DNA from: Cryptomeria japonica
Lineage: Eukaryota > Streptophyta > Pinopsida > Cupressales > Cupressaceae
Reading direction: 5' to 3'
Assembly (NCBI RefSeq): GCF_030272615.1
Contig: NC_081405.1
Coordinates: forward strand, 474,516,008-474,580,007
DNA length: 64,000 nucleotides
The position numbers and the translations under genes are program-made. The notes beneath the pieces are model-generated. The model had not been told where the DNA came from and did no database searches. It saw only the letters and a list, made by a program, of their open reading frames with translations. Shown in pieces: positions 1-12,055 of this stretch; positions within the stretch are counted from its first letter, which is position 1, and every line of letters starts with the position of its first letter.

Positions 1-969
1 AATAAAAGAAAATTCATTACTAAGCCGACCCTCTTATCAAAGGGGAGTAATTGTTACATGAGCTCATACAAATACATGATCAAAAGCATCATTTCCTTAT
101 CAATTGAATTCAGATTGCACTTCAAACTAATTCAAAGGCAGAGCAGACCAACTAATGCGAACCACATCATCTTTACAGAAATTAGTAGCAGAATTAAGGC
201 AAATCAAGTGCGAATTTGAGCAAAGGTGAATCATAGCAGTTCAAGGAGCAAATTACAGAGAAGTGGATGCGAATTTTCAACACTTCAAAACAAATCAGAA
301 CTACTTCAATAGCAACAAGTGCAGACCTGCAGAGTACCATTCACAGACCATAAAATTCCAATCCAAAGTGAAATTACCATTTTCAGATTGAGAAGAGTCT
401 TAAGAGGCATGATTAGTGAAAATGGTGAGGTTATTTCGTCCATCAGTTTGAGTTTTATTTTGTGCTTGATTCCAAATATGTTCTTTTCAGGTTTGATGAA
501 TCCAAGGGAATTACATCACAATATGAAGAAAGATTGCTCCATGGTGAAGAACACTTCAAGAAGACCCCAAGGGATTGCATTGCAACATGAAGGAAGATAA
601 GGGCTCAACAAGATTAAGGGAAGACAAGTTCAAGACATTCATAAGGGAGACAAGAATGAAGGAAAAAGCAAGCACGAATAAGGAATCATGGCTAAGGATG
701 AACATTCAAGAATCGCTCAACATGATAGGCATGGAGAAGGACTACATAACCTTGGTGATACAATCACTACATGAAGGACTCAACATTGCAAGCCTATTTC
801 AACAGTGCAATGACAAGCTCTAGATATTCAAGACATCATGATAATGAAGGAAATGATATAACAATCTTGAATTTCCTCCAAAAATCCAAGATCACGGTCA
901 ATGCAACAAGGAAGTAATCCCAGTCAAGGACATCATGCATAAAGTAACAAATGCGCATGGAAGGCACAA
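1..969 (+). mobile_element. LTR-element remnant, family 1 copy 1 (left part)
   Basis: This non-coding, purine-rich tract enters from the left window edge and resumes after the solo LTR at 970-2979. Its GAAG/CAAG-rich texture resembles positions 16950-17350 of copy B, and the part beyond the solo LTR clearly matches copy B. The short open frames here (for example 319-823) show no recognisable domain and I regard them as chance. A motif near position 20 with GCCGACCCTC recurs in other LTR-like tracts of the window (about 9750 and 31330). Confidence 0.45.
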
Positions 970-2979
970 TGTAATGTCCCCACAATTATTTTTCAATTAA
1001 TTTCCAGTTACAACACAACAAGAACCCGTTAAGGATTAGAAATGGAAACACAATAATACTAAAATTGTAACCCTTCCACTTTCTGGTCACCAAGAGCCCA
1101 ATATGGGAAGGTGAGAGCATACGGTGTTGAGGGGATCGTTAGCTTCAAACAACTGGAAATATTACAATGCTTGGGCGGCAAGCTAGCCCTTTCTTCTTAT
1201 CCAGCGGGTGATAGAAATGTTGATAAAAACTTGGCGGTAAACCAACCAAGAACAAACCAAGAAACTAAAGCAAACAATCACTTAACCACTTATGCAGTGG
1301 AAGGACTGGAAATGAAATAAACAATCTACTCTACCGCTTATGCAGCAGGAGGACAATAATACAAATAAAGATATAGGTGGCAAGCCAGCCTCTTCCACTT
1401 GTCAATGGACCTTGTTGCACAATCCAGAAAATAGTTGTTAGTACTACTAACCAGCTTTACAATGTAGTAATATGAATTATAGATTAGAAATGATATTTTC
1501 CACTGCTGATAAGAACTTCTATGCTCACCACACTCTGCAAACTCAAACACACCCAAAGATAACTCCCAAACTCCAAACTCCAATTCTGAAATATAATTTC
1601 CAGCAAGCATAAAACACCAAAACAGCCACTACAAATCCCACAGAAACACTCACAACTTCGTTGGAACAACACAGAATGACCCAAGAACAAGAACAGACAA
1701 ATGCCAGAGGGAAGGCCACTAGACAAGGATCACAAAACCACCACAAAAACACCTAAACAAATCTGCACGAAACCCGAGGCAGACCTAGCATGGTACGACC
1801 AAGCATGGTGACGATTTTGCAATATAAAATCCAAATGACCAAACAACTCTTTGCAAATTGGAACGAAATATCGCCTAGGGTCTAGAAAGATTTAGAGAAA
1901 ATACCTAGAACAAACAGATGAACACACGGAGACTAGTGAAGATTAACCTTCTTCAACACACCCACACGACCAGCAACCTGGACACTCCAAAAAACATCAG
2001 AAAACTAATACATAAATCTGCAACATCATCTTCAATCTACTCCTCTGAATGAAAAGCAGTCTCTGGCTCGACTAGTTCTTGTATTGCAAGAAAGAAATCA
2101 AACTATTGCTAGGAGGTAAGCGTTCCCCGAAGCTTCACTATGCATTTTGGCAGCATTTCGTTATGATTTGTTCAAAAAAGATAAAATGAGAGTCCCAGCA
2201 CTCATATTTATACTCCAGAGGCTCAAATTCAAACCCAAATGGTGCCCAAACTCCATTTATTTCATTTCATGTCCCCTTCTAGACTTGGCGCCCAATTTCA
2301 AGTCTCCTAGGCATACTTTTTTTTATTGTCACAACGTTATAAAATATCAACATTATAAAGCATGAATAATACTGCTTCTTGGAGCCACCTAACTTAGGGG
2401 AAAATGAGACTTAGAATAAAAATAATATTTCTCCCTTCCTAAGTCGTCCATCCATAAAATTATCAAATATTAAAATCTCATGCCTAAGGTATTAATATAT
2501 TAAATATACCTTCATCTCAAATACTGATTATTGCCAAATTGAGCTGGAAACTGAAAAACTAGAAATCACCAAAACTGAACTGGGTTGGAGCACTGAACTG
2601 CCAAAAATAGCACTATCGGATATAGTACTTACTAAAAATAGTAAGTCCTGAAAACATCTCCAAAAAGATTGCTCTTCGAACCTTGTGGATGAACTCTGAA
2701 AACCCAGAAATCCTGACTGCTACCACCAACTTACTAAAAATAGTAAGTTCGGAAAACTTCTCTAAACTGAATGCATCTCACACCCCTATGAAGCTCTCAT
2801 AAAACCCAAAAGGAATCCACGGTCTAAATTGTAAAATTCCAATTAGTAAATCATCAAACAGCTCCCGCAAACCTCCACAAAAGTTGGAAACCCTAATTTT
2901 TGCTTCCAGTTAGCCTACGGGTCTCCGGAATAGGCTAATGGCCAACTGAACTTCTCACCACTGAGAAGGGGACGTTACA
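970..2979 (+). mobile_element. Solo LTR, 2010 bp, TSD CACAA
   Basis: The insert begins TGTAATGTCCCC and ends GGGGACGTTACA. It is flanked by identical 5-bp duplications CACAA at 965-969 and 2980-2984. The start matches the LTR start of the element at 19828-26699 (read on its minus strand), so this is a plus-strand LTR of a related family. There is no second LTR and no gag or pol sequence, hence a solo LTR. It interrupts family-1 copy 1. The open frames inside it (1111-1320, minus-strand frames at 1338-1752, 2147-2365) show no domain. Confidence 0.85.
2627..2748. repeat. Two copies of a 20-nt palindrome
   Basis: The palindrome ACTTACTAAAAATAGTAAGT occurs at 2627-2646 and again at 2729-2748 inside the solo LTR. 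Each can fold as an 8-bp stem with a short A-rich loop. The second copy is followed by a similar context (GAAAACWTCTC), so this is a local tandem duplication of about 102 bp. Confidence 0.75.
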
Positions 2980-4205
2980 CACAACAACGACCATGCACAT
3001 GGGGATCAAGCCTTGACATCATGAAGATGGCGAAATAAGAGGACGAAATCAGTGAATGCATCTCTTGAGCAGATAGTTTCAGACGAGTTAATCAAAGATG
3101 GCAGATGATGCAATTTGGGAATATGACCCATCACATTCGTCAAAGGGCTTGATAATGTTGAGTATCAAGAGATATTGCTCAAGGTGGGACACTTCTTTGT
3201 GATGATCTACAAGTTGTGCACGCTAAGTTGGCATCCAGTCACCTTCATCCACCAATCACATGATTCTAAGTCAAGGTATCCAGATTCATTGAACTTGATT
3301 CATTCCAAGATGACAACTATACATGTGAAAGGCACAAACTTCGATGTACCTAACCTTATTTCCTATTGGTCCTTCATCTAGAATGACGTGCAATCAAAGC
3401 AATGTAATGATCCTATTGATCAAGAGGGAGTTAATTGTAACTAACCCTAATTAGGGTTTTATTGTTAAATCTTGGTCCTTGATTTGAGAATCAATCAAAA
3501 CCATTCATTTGAAATGGAAGAGCTATAAAAGGCCTAGCCTGCTCATTTGAAAAGGTTAATAGTTGATCAATAGACACTAGTGGATAGCCTTAGAAAGTAG
3601 AAGTAGAGTAAGAGGAGTTATGAAGAAATTGTTGCCACGACTATGTCGACATCAATACATGTTTCATTGAAGTTATGGTGGTTCTTTGTGTTGTGTTCTA
3701 CATTTTGCATGGTTTCTTGTTACTTCTCAAAGTTAATTGAATTTCATTGATTATGGTGGATATATGCGATGAATTCCTCGGTTCATACTTTTAGTGGTTT
3801 GTTGATTGTAAGCTACTATGCAAAGTTAGCCTAAACCTCATTTTTGCAACAATTCAATTGTGAATGTTTCATTTGGATTGCGCCCACATTCGGTATTTGA
3901 ATGAATGTTTCGCAGTATGAAAATCTTTCATTTCCTTGGGAGATTGCACCAGTGTTGTGTAGTTGTTGTTATCATGACAAAGCAAAGCTTGATTTGAAGG
4001 AGTTTGCCTATCAAAGCATTATTGGTTATTATCATTGTCCTTAGGTGTTAGAATAGATTCCCAAACCCTTTCCCTTTTGATTTTATTTGAGTTTGAGTTA
4101 GTGTAGGAGAAAAGCATCACTGAATTGCTACATTAGATGATCAAGTTCCAGCTGTGATTCATAAACGTAAGTCCCTTTGTGATACCAACAGGATCACATC
4201 ATATT
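2980..4205 (+). mobile_element. Family 1 copy 1, promoter-containing 3' part
   Basis: This stretch is collinear with 17340-18420 in copy B and, in reverse complement, with 4931-6000 in copy A. Shared landmarks in order are CAGATAGTTTCAGA, the AGGCACAAACT-CGATGTACCTA motif, the CCCTAATTAGGGTTTT palindrome (about 3446), a TATA box, TTCATTGAAGTTATGGTG (about 3665) and GTAAGTCCC-TTGTGAT (about 4165). Similarity to copy B stops near 4205, before the family's ACACATCAACA end, so this copy is truncated on the right. Confidence 0.7.
3524..3530 (+). promoter_or_regulatory. TATA box of family 1 LTR (copy 1)
   Basis: TATAAAA sits about 75 bp downstream of the CCCTAATTAGGGTTTT palindrome. Copies A and B have TATA-like sequences at the equivalent place, which suggests the U3 core promoter of this LTR family. 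Confidence 0.5.
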
Positions 4206-4925
4206 TACTAAGACTATCCATTTGCAAAGTCAAGACCTGACTAAAGAAATTGTTGTCACAAAAGTTGAACCCGCTTGATGAACAACCTTGTGCAACATGG
4301 AAACAACCTCCCAAGTGTGGGACTTGCAAAAGTGAGGTTGAGTCTCCAGAGAAGGTCGGCTTCCTTTCCAATTTGAGTGCAAGTGTTGGACTAACCCAGC
4401 ACTAAAATATCTATTCTACTGGATTTGAGAGGGAAAAGGGAGAAAGAAGGGGTGCATGAAAGAGGGGAAATAAGGTGTGCACCTAGATGGAAGTTTGATC
4501 CTCTCTGCCTATGACTACACAAGACATCAATAAAACTACCTCAGGTATGCACAAGTTTCTATCTAAATCGACTTCCTAAGAATAAGTGAAGGTTGGAATT
4601 TTGTAGGATGAAGAGAGGAATTAAAGTAATTCACACTCAACATACACAGAGGGATCAACACAGTCAAATAAACTAAAGAACCAGAAAGAGATGCATTCAA
4701 ATAAAGAGGTAGAACACACTACATAGATTATCTAAACCAAAAAAAGGCAAGAAAGATAATTTTATTAATGCAAAGGCAAGACAACATTTTACAGTTACAG
4801 AAAAGCATGAAATTCTGTAAGAGAAATGAAAAAAGGACCCTAAAGAAGGGCTACAAAATTGCCTTTAAAGCTCAGGCATAACTCAAGTGGAGCTAGAGTT
4901 AAAAAAACCCTAACCCTAGCCAAGG
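4206..4925. other. No gene seen
   Basis: This spacer lies between the truncated copy 1 and the left TSD of copy A. It holds only short open frames without recognisable domains, and I see no RNA gene or clear repeat. It is presumably the older sequence into which copy A inserted. Confidence 0.4.
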
Positions 4926-5795
4926 TTAGTGTTGATGTGTCTTTTGTACATGACCAAACATAGAATAAAATACCTAAAGGTACCTTATCCTCTCTTGAAT
5001 AAAGCTTCTCTGAATGCTGAAGATTTCGCAAAAGGATCAATCGTAGCAGCTCCAAGGTTCTGATATGTAGGTTCTCTACTTGTGGATAAGCACCAGTGGT
5101 GGTTGTGTTTGCTGTTTCATCAAGGGGCCTTACGTACTTTCTAAGAAAGCTCGTTCTTGCAATCACTTTTCAATGAGGAAACTGGATTTTCCTAATATTA
5201 ACTAATGTTTCAAAAAAGGGCAAAAGATTGAGGGTTCGAGAAGGCTATACTAAACTAGGCCTAAGAATGACTAAATTGTGAGTAATCTTGGTGAAACTCT
5301 ACCAATCTCAGTATTGCCATAAAACAACAACTCTACTGGAATCGGTGCGATCTTCAAAGGGAATTCAAGGACTTTCGAATCATTAATGAACAAAGACACT
5401 ATTGATTAGATACATATCGGTATTCAAATAATGATTGAACTCTAAACAATTTCAATATCTCCAGTTGACCACACAAGGCACGCTTACAATCAGTAAGTGG
5501 CTAGTGGTTTGGACTATGAGTTTTACCAAAAGATCAAACACAACATTTGTCACTCAAACTAATTCTAGAATCTAAGAACTTATCTCCACTAAGAGTGATT
5601 CAAGAAGATAAACAACCATGTAAAAAGCCACAAAGATTGCATTAAAACACCATAACTTCAATATTTTATTGATCTCATAGCAAAATATAACAACAATTGT
5701 TCAACTTTCTCTCTTCACTACTTTTATCTCTGCTGCTAACAATCTTATTATTCTTCTCTCTTTTCTCTAACTCTTTAAAATGAATTGAGTGAGGG

Positions 5796-5805
5796 CTTAT
5801 ATAGC
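5796..5805 (-). promoter_or_regulatory. TATA box of family 1 LTR (copy A)
   Basis: On the minus strand GCTATATAAG lies about 80 bp downstream of the AACCCTAATTA tract, matching the position of the TATA boxes in copies 1 and B. It is therefore the likely transcription start region of the element, located after the ORF and about 0.9 kb before the element's end. Confidence 0.5.
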
Positions 5806-6035
5806 ACTCCCAAATACAATGAACGGCCTGGATCTAAAGAAGAGCAAAGGCTGAGATTTTGACACCTAAACCATAATTAGGGTTTGTTACAAAATGACCC
5901 TATTTAGATAAGCATTATCATAACATAGCCAATAGAAATTGGCACAAATAATGAAGAAACATAGCCCAATAGGAATTGAATTGCCACATCATTTCATAAC
6001 AACTTTTCATCTAGAATTTTGTTCCCTTTTCTATG

Positions 6036-9000
6036 TTATTTTCTGGCATATTCAATGAATCTGGACATAATCCCCTCGATCTCAACAATGGGAATCTCAT
6101 GCAAGTTCTTCATCCACTCTTCCAAGTGAAGGACCTAGTTAAAAGCTGCAAGAAGGGTCATCTCCCATCCATGCTCTAGTTCTTTTGTTTTCTCGATCAG
6201 GAACATAGTAGCATACATCTGATCTCACTGTTTTTTTGTGATCATGTTCTCTTCTTTGCAAAAAATAATCTTGATCCTGTCTTCCAATTCTTGGACATCC
6301 ACATTTGTTTCGATCTCTATCCTTTTGTCAAGAATTGTACATAATACATCAAACACCTTATCCTAAATAGGATGGACAGTGCCCTCAACTCGGCTGCATC
6401 TACTATTGATGTCTTCGAATAGAACTTCCTTCATTTGGAGCAAAGTTGACCATTGTAGAAGATTATGGGTTCCTCCATCAATTATCTTCTCTTGTGCTAA
6501 AACATGTCTAGATGTCCTTCTTACTACCTGCAATACGGTGATGACAATATCTCTAGTGTGAGTGAAGGCATCCACAGTCACTACTAGATTATGAATGATC
6601 TCAAGGACTTGGATAGCTCTGTGGACTGTCTTCATTATTCTTGCCAAAAATTCCATGGCCACCCTATAGGATTCATCAATCCATGTACTCATGAGTTGGG
6701 CTAAGTTCTTCATCTTTTCTGCCCCATTTATTGACTCAGGAGGGAGTGCTTGCAAGGGTGAGACTGTTGGATCCTGTCGTCTTAATGGCTGATTAAGGTG
6801 GCTAAAATAATTCCTCCAAGCGTTAACCTCTCTTTCCAACTTCTTATTCTTTTCCATTTCTTCCTTTTGTTGATCATTAATTGCTTTCACTGAATCGGTT
6901 GCTTCTTCCATAGCTTGCCCGAAGGTAAGTGGACCAAGATCAAATGTCTCTAAATCATACTCTTCTGCCATAATCTCATCCTCATACTTGTCCACTGTTG
7001 GTGTAGCTACCTGTATCTTCTTGGATCCTGCATCATCTCTAATTACCTTTGACATCTTTGTAGCTGCCTTCTTTTCAATTTCTTCTTGGGAGTTTCCTAG
7101 AAGACTTTCCAAATCAAATACTTGTTCTTCCTCTTCAACTACAACTGCCCTTGTCAGTCTTTCTTTCAGCCAATCTGGAATGGAAGACTTTCTTTCCCTT
7201 ACCTGTATTTCCTTAGGCAAAGGTCTCTCGGCTCTGAAAGGAGATGTTGCTTCATCATCATTCTTTTCTTCTTGTTGTTCATTAGCACCAACTTGGAGAG
7301 GAAGAGATTGACCTGATGAGTGTTGAGGTGTTCGTCTTTTGCCTTGTTTATCATTCTGCACTATGGATTCCATAGACTCATCAACTTCATACACTATCTC
7401 TCTTTGATCCTCTCTTTGACTTATCTCCTTTTCATGTCTAGAAGAAGTACTCGATGGACAATCAGGATTCACCTTTTGTTTCTTCTTGGATGGTTCTTTC
7501 TTCTCAGGTCCTTCCTTTCTCTTCGACCCCTTGGAATGAGAAGTATTCTCACTCACACTTGCTTCTCCTTCTTCTGTTCTTGCTTCTAGGGTGAATGTCA
7601 TGGCTATATTCTGCTCCTTCAATTTTTGATGTTGTACGTCCACCCATCTGCGAGTGCAATTTAAAACTGGGTCCATGAATGCTCTCAGGTCTGCAACTTC
7701 TTGCTCATTCCAATCTATCTTCACTTCTTTATCTTCCTTCTCATAGGATGATTGGAGATATCTACCACTGTCTTGTGCTTGATCGGCTACTCTATAAGCT
7801 TTACATTTCCTAATAAGATACAAGGGTAATCTAGAATGCATCTTTCTTTTCACCTCCACGTCATCTTGAACATTCATCCAAAAGTCCTCTACTTGAAACT
7901 CATGTCTGTACTTCTTCCCAACTGTCTCTTCCATATGACCATGGGGATCAAAATTCTCTCTCGAGGCAAAGGATGTAAATGAATACAGAGATAGTTCCTT
8001 TTTTGCATCTTCGGCTGCTTGAGAATTAGGACACACTTCAATTGAATTTCCCAGTGAAATAGGTATGGGGATACCATTTCCATGCTTATGTCTTGATGCT
8101 TTAGCACAAGCTGCCAACTGTCTAGTCACTTCAAGTAATAGTATTTTGTCTGTAGGATACCTTGGCAACATATAAGGAGGTGAAGGACATCCATGGACCC
8201 TAATGTAGGTGAATTTAAGAAATTGAATAAACCATGCACCATGTTTCTTCACGAACTCCTGTGCTTCTGGAGATAGTCGTTGGTGAATCCCTCCTTGCAA
8301 CGTCCTAGTGATATACATTGTGAAGGTGTCATTGACTAGCTTGTAGTAATTCTTAAGCGGATGATGCAATTGAGCATAAGAATCACATACTCTTATCTCT
8401 CCTGTCCCTCTCCCAACAACTCCTCTATGTGGTAGCCCTGCATACTCAAAACTTCTGACTAAAGAATATATAACATATGAACTCATGTAGAATGACTTAG
8501 TAGGGACTAGCCTCCTCAACTGCACATCTAAGTTGTTGCTAATAATTCTGGCCCAATTGAACATTCCTTTTCCTTGGATGATCACTTGAATAAAGAAGAA
8601 CATCCACTTGTCGAAAAAGAAGGCCTGAGAGGCACCTATAACCCGATTGAGCATGGTTATCAAGTCTCTGAATTCCTCTTGGAAATCAATTCTGTGAGCC
8701 GTATTGGGTATCTTATTCAAGCGAGGCCTACTTTTGAGCAACCAATTCTTATTGATGAAGTTCAGACAAGTATCAAGGTCGTCTTCGTAGATAGACCTGG
8801 CTCCATCTAAGCTCTTGTAGATCATATCTCTCGGCTCCGGGAAATGAAAAGCTTCACTTATAGCTTCTTCTGAAAGATAGGCTAGGACAGTTCCATCCTC
8901 GGCTACGATTGTCCTTGAATGTGAATCATAGTGCCTGGCACATTCGATCATCAGCTCATGACATTTGACTGCGGGAGGTAAGCCTGCGGCCTTGATGATG

Positions 9001-9206
9001 CCACTCTCAATTATCTTCTTGGTTGTGGGTGATGGCTTGTCGATGTAGGGTGCTTCTCAAAAATTCTTCACATTGAAGTTCCCTAAGTTGGTGTCTCCAA
9101 TATTGCTCCATTTGGACACGATCCTTGTCTCCAAATCGTCATTCTTTTGATCTTCTTTGATGAGAACCTGTCGGGTAGCGGATCCACTTGCCTTGGGGGT
9201 CGCCAT
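6036..9206 (-). pseudogene. Decayed 1057-codon retroelement ORF of unknown function
   Basis: The longest uninterrupted stretch is 862 codons (8951-6363). The same frame continues upstream to an ATG at 9206, with one TGA at codon 50 (9059-9057). It also continues downstream through three more stops, the first at 6365-6363, to a natural end at 6038-6036. No frameshift is needed. The N-terminal half (about residues 60-400) looks globular. The middle (about 540-620) is charged and lysine-rich with a KKEPSKKKQK stretch that could be a nuclear signal. The C-terminal third is acidic and helical, probably coiled coil. I recognise no RT, integrase, protease, zinc knuckle or transposase motif. The reading could be a plant-transposon-associated protein of the kind common in large plant genomes, but I cannot name the family. 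Confidence 0.65.
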
Positions 9207-10165
9207 TTGCTACCTACAAAAAAGCTTAAGTTAGGTCTAGGTATAGAACTTTAGATAGGTGACTTGAGGTTTCTTAAAGAAACAATTAAAATTTGAAAAT
9301 GAAATGATAAAACCTTTAAAATCATGAATTTTCAAACTTGACATCACCTAGAAATCAAACTAGATTATTGAAGACCTAAACTTAAGAAGATTGATATAGA
9401 AACTCGAATCAGATCTTCAATACCTTGTCAAAAAATCAGATTGCACACCTTACCTTTGACTTCTAATTATCAACTTGAAAAGATGAATAAAAAATGGAGA
9501 TTGCTGCTGGATTCGCCTTCCTTCCAAGTGGTATTCAAAGGGTTTCAAAGGTTTCAGGTCTGTACTTCAGGTTCACCTTTGCAGATTCAGTCCTCAACCA
9601 GCCTTCATGGATCAGAAATTCGCCTACCTGCTGCAATCTGCTCTTCCACTTCTGCTCCTCTAATTCACTTAGGAAGAAAAATATGAATGAATGATTATTG
9701 CTTGTCAAATCTACTTACCTTTGTATGGCAATTTCATCATTTTCCCAAGAGGCCGACCTCTTAAATAAACAAATAAAATTTAAAAAATTCATCTTCAAGG
9801 TGGCCGACCTAGCAATAAGGCTAAAAAAAAATATAATTGGGCGGCAAAGAGTAAATTTTTGAATTTTAAGGCCCAAAGATCAATTTAACACATTTGACAA
9901 ATGTTTAACCAAGGCGAATTTGCATTATTTATCCAAATGAGGTTTAATTAGCAATTTATGAGAGGGAAAATGTGTCTTGAATGTGACTTTGCTTGTGAGT
10001 CTCTTGAAGAGGCATAGGCAAGCTTAGGAGATATTGATGTTTCTTTAATGTTTGCCACTTTTCTCCATTTTTTTTTTTATTTCACCATCTTGATCCTTAA
10101 CCTCTGATATTCTTGCCATCATGAACTTTGCTTCAACCAAGGTGAAAATGGGGATTTCTAAGGAC

Positions 10166-11598
10166 TTTGCCCTAAACCCTTTGGAAGGGTCAGGAGCGAT
10201 TTCTATGACTAGGCCCAAATTGCATCACTTTTTACTCTGAATTGCTCCCCAAGGTAAGCATATACTAGTCTTAGTACTTCCAAAGCCCAGGGATTCATTT
10301 TTTAGCCTCCGTTATGAGCGAATTATGTGATCTTGAGAATTTCGCTCTGGACCCTTTGGAAGGGTCAAGAGCGAAATTCATTCCTTAGCTCAAAATCCTT
10401 ACTTCTTGAACTCATAACCTATTCAAATACATGCCTATGGCAATCTTTAAGTCCAATTCACCTTCATCAATGTTTGGCTTAACACAAATTTGGAAAAAAA
10501 AGGATATTTTGAGAATTTCGCTCTGGACCCTTTGGAAGGGTCAGGAGCGAAATTCAGGTTTTAGACTTGATCCTTCATTTCCTTCACTTCAATTCATCTT
10601 GCAAGGCGAAAATACATCACTCCACCTTCAACCACGCCATAGGAATCAATGTTTTGGCTTCACACAAGGAGAAAATAGGTGATTTGAGGAATTTCGCTCT
10701 AGGGAAGGGTCAGGAGCGAAATTCATTCTTTGCTTGTTTTCTCTTACTTAGCTCCATTCTTCTCACTTTGTTCTACCTTGACTCTCACCTTTGGATCCCT
10801 CTCTCATGAAAGCGACATTTGTTTGACCCCTAAGAAGGCCTAAAAGGAGAAATTCACTCCAAATCATGGCCAAGGACGGGACCTTTAGAGAACTTCGCTC
10901 TTGACCCTTTGGAAGGGTCAAGAGCGAAATTCAAGTTTTAGCTCAATTCCTTCATTCCAAATAAGTGTTTTGCTTTCACTCATGCCTGGGAATGAGCTAG
11001 TTCATGGCTTTGGGCAATGTAGAGTGTCTTACAAAGGAATTTGCTCTGGACCCTTTGGAAGGGTCAGGAGCAAAATTCTCATTCTAGGCTTGATTCATTT
11101 TGGAATTAACTTGACTTTGCCCTAGACTCAACCCTTGATGCATATCCTTCCAAATCCTTGCCCATTCGCTCAACCACTCACTGACTTAGGTGAAATCTTG
11201 GGTCATTGGAGAAATTTAACTCTGGACCCTTTGGAAGGGTCAGGAGCGAAATTCACATTTAGGCTATAATCCTAACTTCATTTTTTCACATTTCTTCATT
11301 CAAACAAGTGTTTTGCCTTCATTCAAGCCTGGGAATGGGTTAGCTCATAGTTTGGGTCAAGGTGGAGTGTCTAGTAGAGGAATTCGCTCTGGACCCTTTG
11401 GAAGGGTCAGGAGCGAAATTCCTATTCTAGGCATAATTTCCCTTCAAATTGACTTGACTTTACCCCAAACTCATTCCTTGATGCATATCCTTCCATATCC
11501 TTGCCAATTCACTCAACAACTCTTTGACTCGAGTGAAATCTTGGGTCCTTGGTGAAATTTCGCTCTGGACCCTTTGGAAGGGTCAGGAGCGAAATTCA
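10166..11598 (-). repeat. Hairpin array A: nine units of about 174 bp
   Basis: Nine units each carry a core that on the plus strand reads GAATTTCGCTC, two bases, GACCCTT, TGG, AAGGGTC, two bases, GAGCGAAATTC. The two 11-base arms and two 7-base arms are complementary, giving an 18-bp stem with one 2x2 internal loop. The ends of the GGGTC arm fall at 10191, 10366, 10542, 10711, 10919, 11065, 11241, 11408 and 11584, a mean spacing of 174 bp. The fourth unit has lost part of the core. Unit flanks also share sequence (for example CCTGGGAATG...GTCTA segments at 10985 and 11329). Confidence 0.9.
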
Positions 11599-12055
11599 TG
11601 TTCTAGGTTCAAATTCCTTAGCTTTTCCATCCATCATGCCTTAAATTGCCTCCTGAATCTTCTCTTTGTCACTGGCTCTATTCAATCGACTCCAACTCGA
11701 CAGAAAACAAGACTCTGACCAAAAACCCAACAACCTTGACCTATCCTGACTTAAAACCTTTGACTTTTTGCACAATCTATACATTTTCCATCTCCTGAAA
11801 GGTAAGATCCTTCTAAGATTACCTCAGGGTTCAAGGCAGACAACAGATGACTTCCCCAAGGTAGGTCAAATTTGGCTTTGAAAGAAACCCTAGGTGAGCT
11901 CTGCGAAGAAAACCCTAACCTACCCTTCCCAGGCGACCACTAACTCACTCAAAACACCTAGCAAGCAGAGAAAAACCTAGCTAAGAGAAAGCAAAACCAA
12001 AAAAAGAAGAGGGGGTCCCCATCCTGATGGGGCGATGTGTGAAATGGTCACAATA

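Larger units (their letters stand above)
4931..12055 (-). mobile_element. Family 1 copy A: 7.1-kb TSD-bounded LTR-like insertion carrying an ORF
   Basis: The identical 5-bp sequence GTTAG stands at 4926-4930 and 12056-12060. Read on the minus strand the insert starts TATTGTGACC (copy B starts TGTTGTGAAG), passes a conserved CACATCGCCCCAT...GGGGACCCC motif, then a hairpin array (11598-10166), an ORF (9206-6036), an AACCCTAATTA tract with TATA, and ends GACACATCAACA. Copy B has the same start and end. No internal copy of the terminal sequences is visible, so the insert behaves like one very long solo LTR, not an LTR-internal-LTR element. The 5' terminal TG has become TA. Confidence 0.7.

Noticed and set aside
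10166..11598. CRISPR-like array
   Set aside because: The palindromic core is regularly spaced, but the spacers are about 130 bp and themselves repeated, there are no cas genes, and the sequence is plant nuclear DNA.
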